The translations under genes were made by a program, and so were the position numbers. The notes below the pieces were generated by a model. It had not been told where the DNA came from. It did not search any database and saw only the letters and a list, made by a program, of their open reading frames with translations. Shown one piece after another: positions 16,035 through 16,669 of a stretch of DNA of 16,669 bases (the first letter of the stretch is position 1; every line of letters begins with the position of its first letter). Source of the stretch: Bacteroidales bacterium (lineage in GTDB: Bacteria; Bacteroidota; Bacteroidia; Bacteroidales; VadinHA17); contig JALOMM010000014.1 in the NCBI GenBank assembly GCA_025455535.1, positions 1 to 16,669 of the forward strand. Reading direction: 5' to 3'.

Positions 16035-16669
16035 GTGACAAGGACAGAAGGAGGTATATCCAGGTACAGGTTGGGAAGTTCATACCTGACTCTTGTCGTA
16101 AGCGTATCGCTGGTGCTGTTTCTCCTGGGAATACTGGGGATGGTTCTGATAAATGCCCGTCAGCTTTCAGATTATTTCCGCGAGAGCCTTTCATTCACAA
16201 TCATGCTGAAGGAGGATGCCCGTGAGGCGGATATCAGGATGCTGCAGAAGGAGCTTGACGCCAAGCCGTATGTCAAGCAGACAGAGTACGTCTCAAAAGA
16301 TGAGGCCGCAGTCAAGCTGCAGGAAGAACTGGGGGAGGATTTCCTTGATTTCCTGGGATATAATCCGCTGATGCCGACAATCGACGTATATCTTCTGGCT
16401 GACTTCACCCACCCTGACAGCGTCATTAAAATCGAGAAACTGATAACGGAATATCCTGTCGTCGATGAAGTTTACTACCAGGAATCGATTCTTAACCTGA
16501 TAAACGAGAATGTGAGGAAAATAAGCGTCTTCCTGTTGACTATCAGTGCCTTGCTGTTTCTGATTGCTGTTACGATAATAAATAACACAATCCGTTTGTC
16601 AATATATTCGAAACGATTTCTCATTAACACGATGCAGCTTATCGGCGCAAACCGGTCGTTCATCCGAAA
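16035..16669 (+). CDS. ftsX: cell division protein FtsX, 3'-truncated
   Basis: The first 211 codons of FtsX, the membrane partner of the FtsE ATPase. The pair transmits cell-division signals to peptidoglycan hydrolases. The frame is open from 16020 after an in-frame TGA. GTG at 16035 is the only plausible start, because the first ATG (16140) lies inside the first membrane helix. Visible parts: a short basic cytoplasmic tail (RYRLGSSY), TM1 at about 18-39 (VVSVSLVLFLLGILG), the periplasmic FtsX extracellular domain from about 45 to 160 (SLSFTIMLKEDA, then YVSKDEAAVKLQEELGEDF, then NPLMPTIDVYL), and TM2 from about 165. The segment IRLSIYSKRF ... MQLIGA is the conserved cytoplasmic loop after TM2. 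The last two membrane helices lie beyond the window. Confidence 0.9.
   Translation, partial: MTRTEGGISRYRLGSSYLTLVVSVSLVLFLLGILGMVLINARQLSDYFRESLSFTIMLKEDAREADIRMLQKELDAKPYVKQTEYVSKDEAAVKLQEELGEDFLDFLGYNPLMPTIDVYLLADFTHPDSVIKIEKLITEYPVVDEVYYQESILNLINENVRKISVFLLTISALLFLIAVTIINNTIRLSIYSKRFLINTMQLIGANRSFIR

Noticed and set aside
1..16669. Mobile elements, CRISPR arrays, tRNA or rRNA genes
   Set aside because: No transposase or integrase motifs, no regularly spaced direct repeats, no terminal inverted repeats and no tRNA-like cloverleaf were noticed in the short intergenic gaps.

Overview
The window looks like a chromosomal housekeeping segment from a member of the Bacteroidota, probably Bacteroidales-like. 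Four things point there. It carries a PorZ-type component of the type IX secretion system. Several intergenic regions hold the phylum's promoter form (TTTG near -33, TAnnTTTG near -7). No start codon has a recognisable Shine-Dalgarno sequence. The IlvE, M16 peptidase, deoxynucleoside kinase, GH3-family and FtsX proteins are of the type common in that phylum. I see no mobile element, CRISPR array, rRNA or tRNA, and no stretch over 300 bases without a gene; the longest gap is about 115 bases.

Layout. A 5'-truncated alpha/beta hydrolase (+) meets a CPA2-type cation:proton antiporter with a universal-stress-protein-like tail (-). Behind the antiporter lies a periplasmic M16 zinc peptidase (-) with its own promoter and a clear intrinsic terminator. 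Next comes an apparent operon on the minus strand, recO > GH3-family acyl-adenylating enzyme > deoxynucleoside kinase. Divergent from recO is a soluble class III nucleotide cyclase fused to an HD phosphohydrolase domain (here 'cyclase A', +). It runs stop-to-stop into porZ (-), which is preceded by rdgB (-). Divergent from rdgB is a second, membrane-anchored cyclase ('cyclase B', +), followed by ilvE (+) with a near-consensus promoter and by the first two thirds of ftsX (+), which leaves the window.

The most interesting content is the pair of paralogous cyclases flanking rdgB-porZ. Both have the order cyclase, then HD-type domain, but they have diverged in opposite directions. Cyclase A keeps an HD domain with the full metal set, written like the cyclic-nucleotide phosphodiesterase signature (YHNxxH ... 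HDxxH ... D), but has Arg where adenylate cyclases have the adenine-recognising Lys. Cyclase B has a textbook adenylate cyclase site, but its HD domain has lost nearly every metal ligand. Its periplasmic part looks like a collapsed remnant of a Y_Y_Y sensor domain. A reasonable hypothesis is a 'maker' (B) and a 'breaker or tuner' (A) of one cyclic nucleotide; this is inferred from residues only.

The remaining genes serve nucleotide and DNA upkeep (recO, deoxynucleoside kinase, rdgB), envelope functions (antiporter, M16 peptidase, PorZ, FtsX) and branched-chain amino acid metabolism (ilvE). Their proximity does not by itself show a shared pathway.
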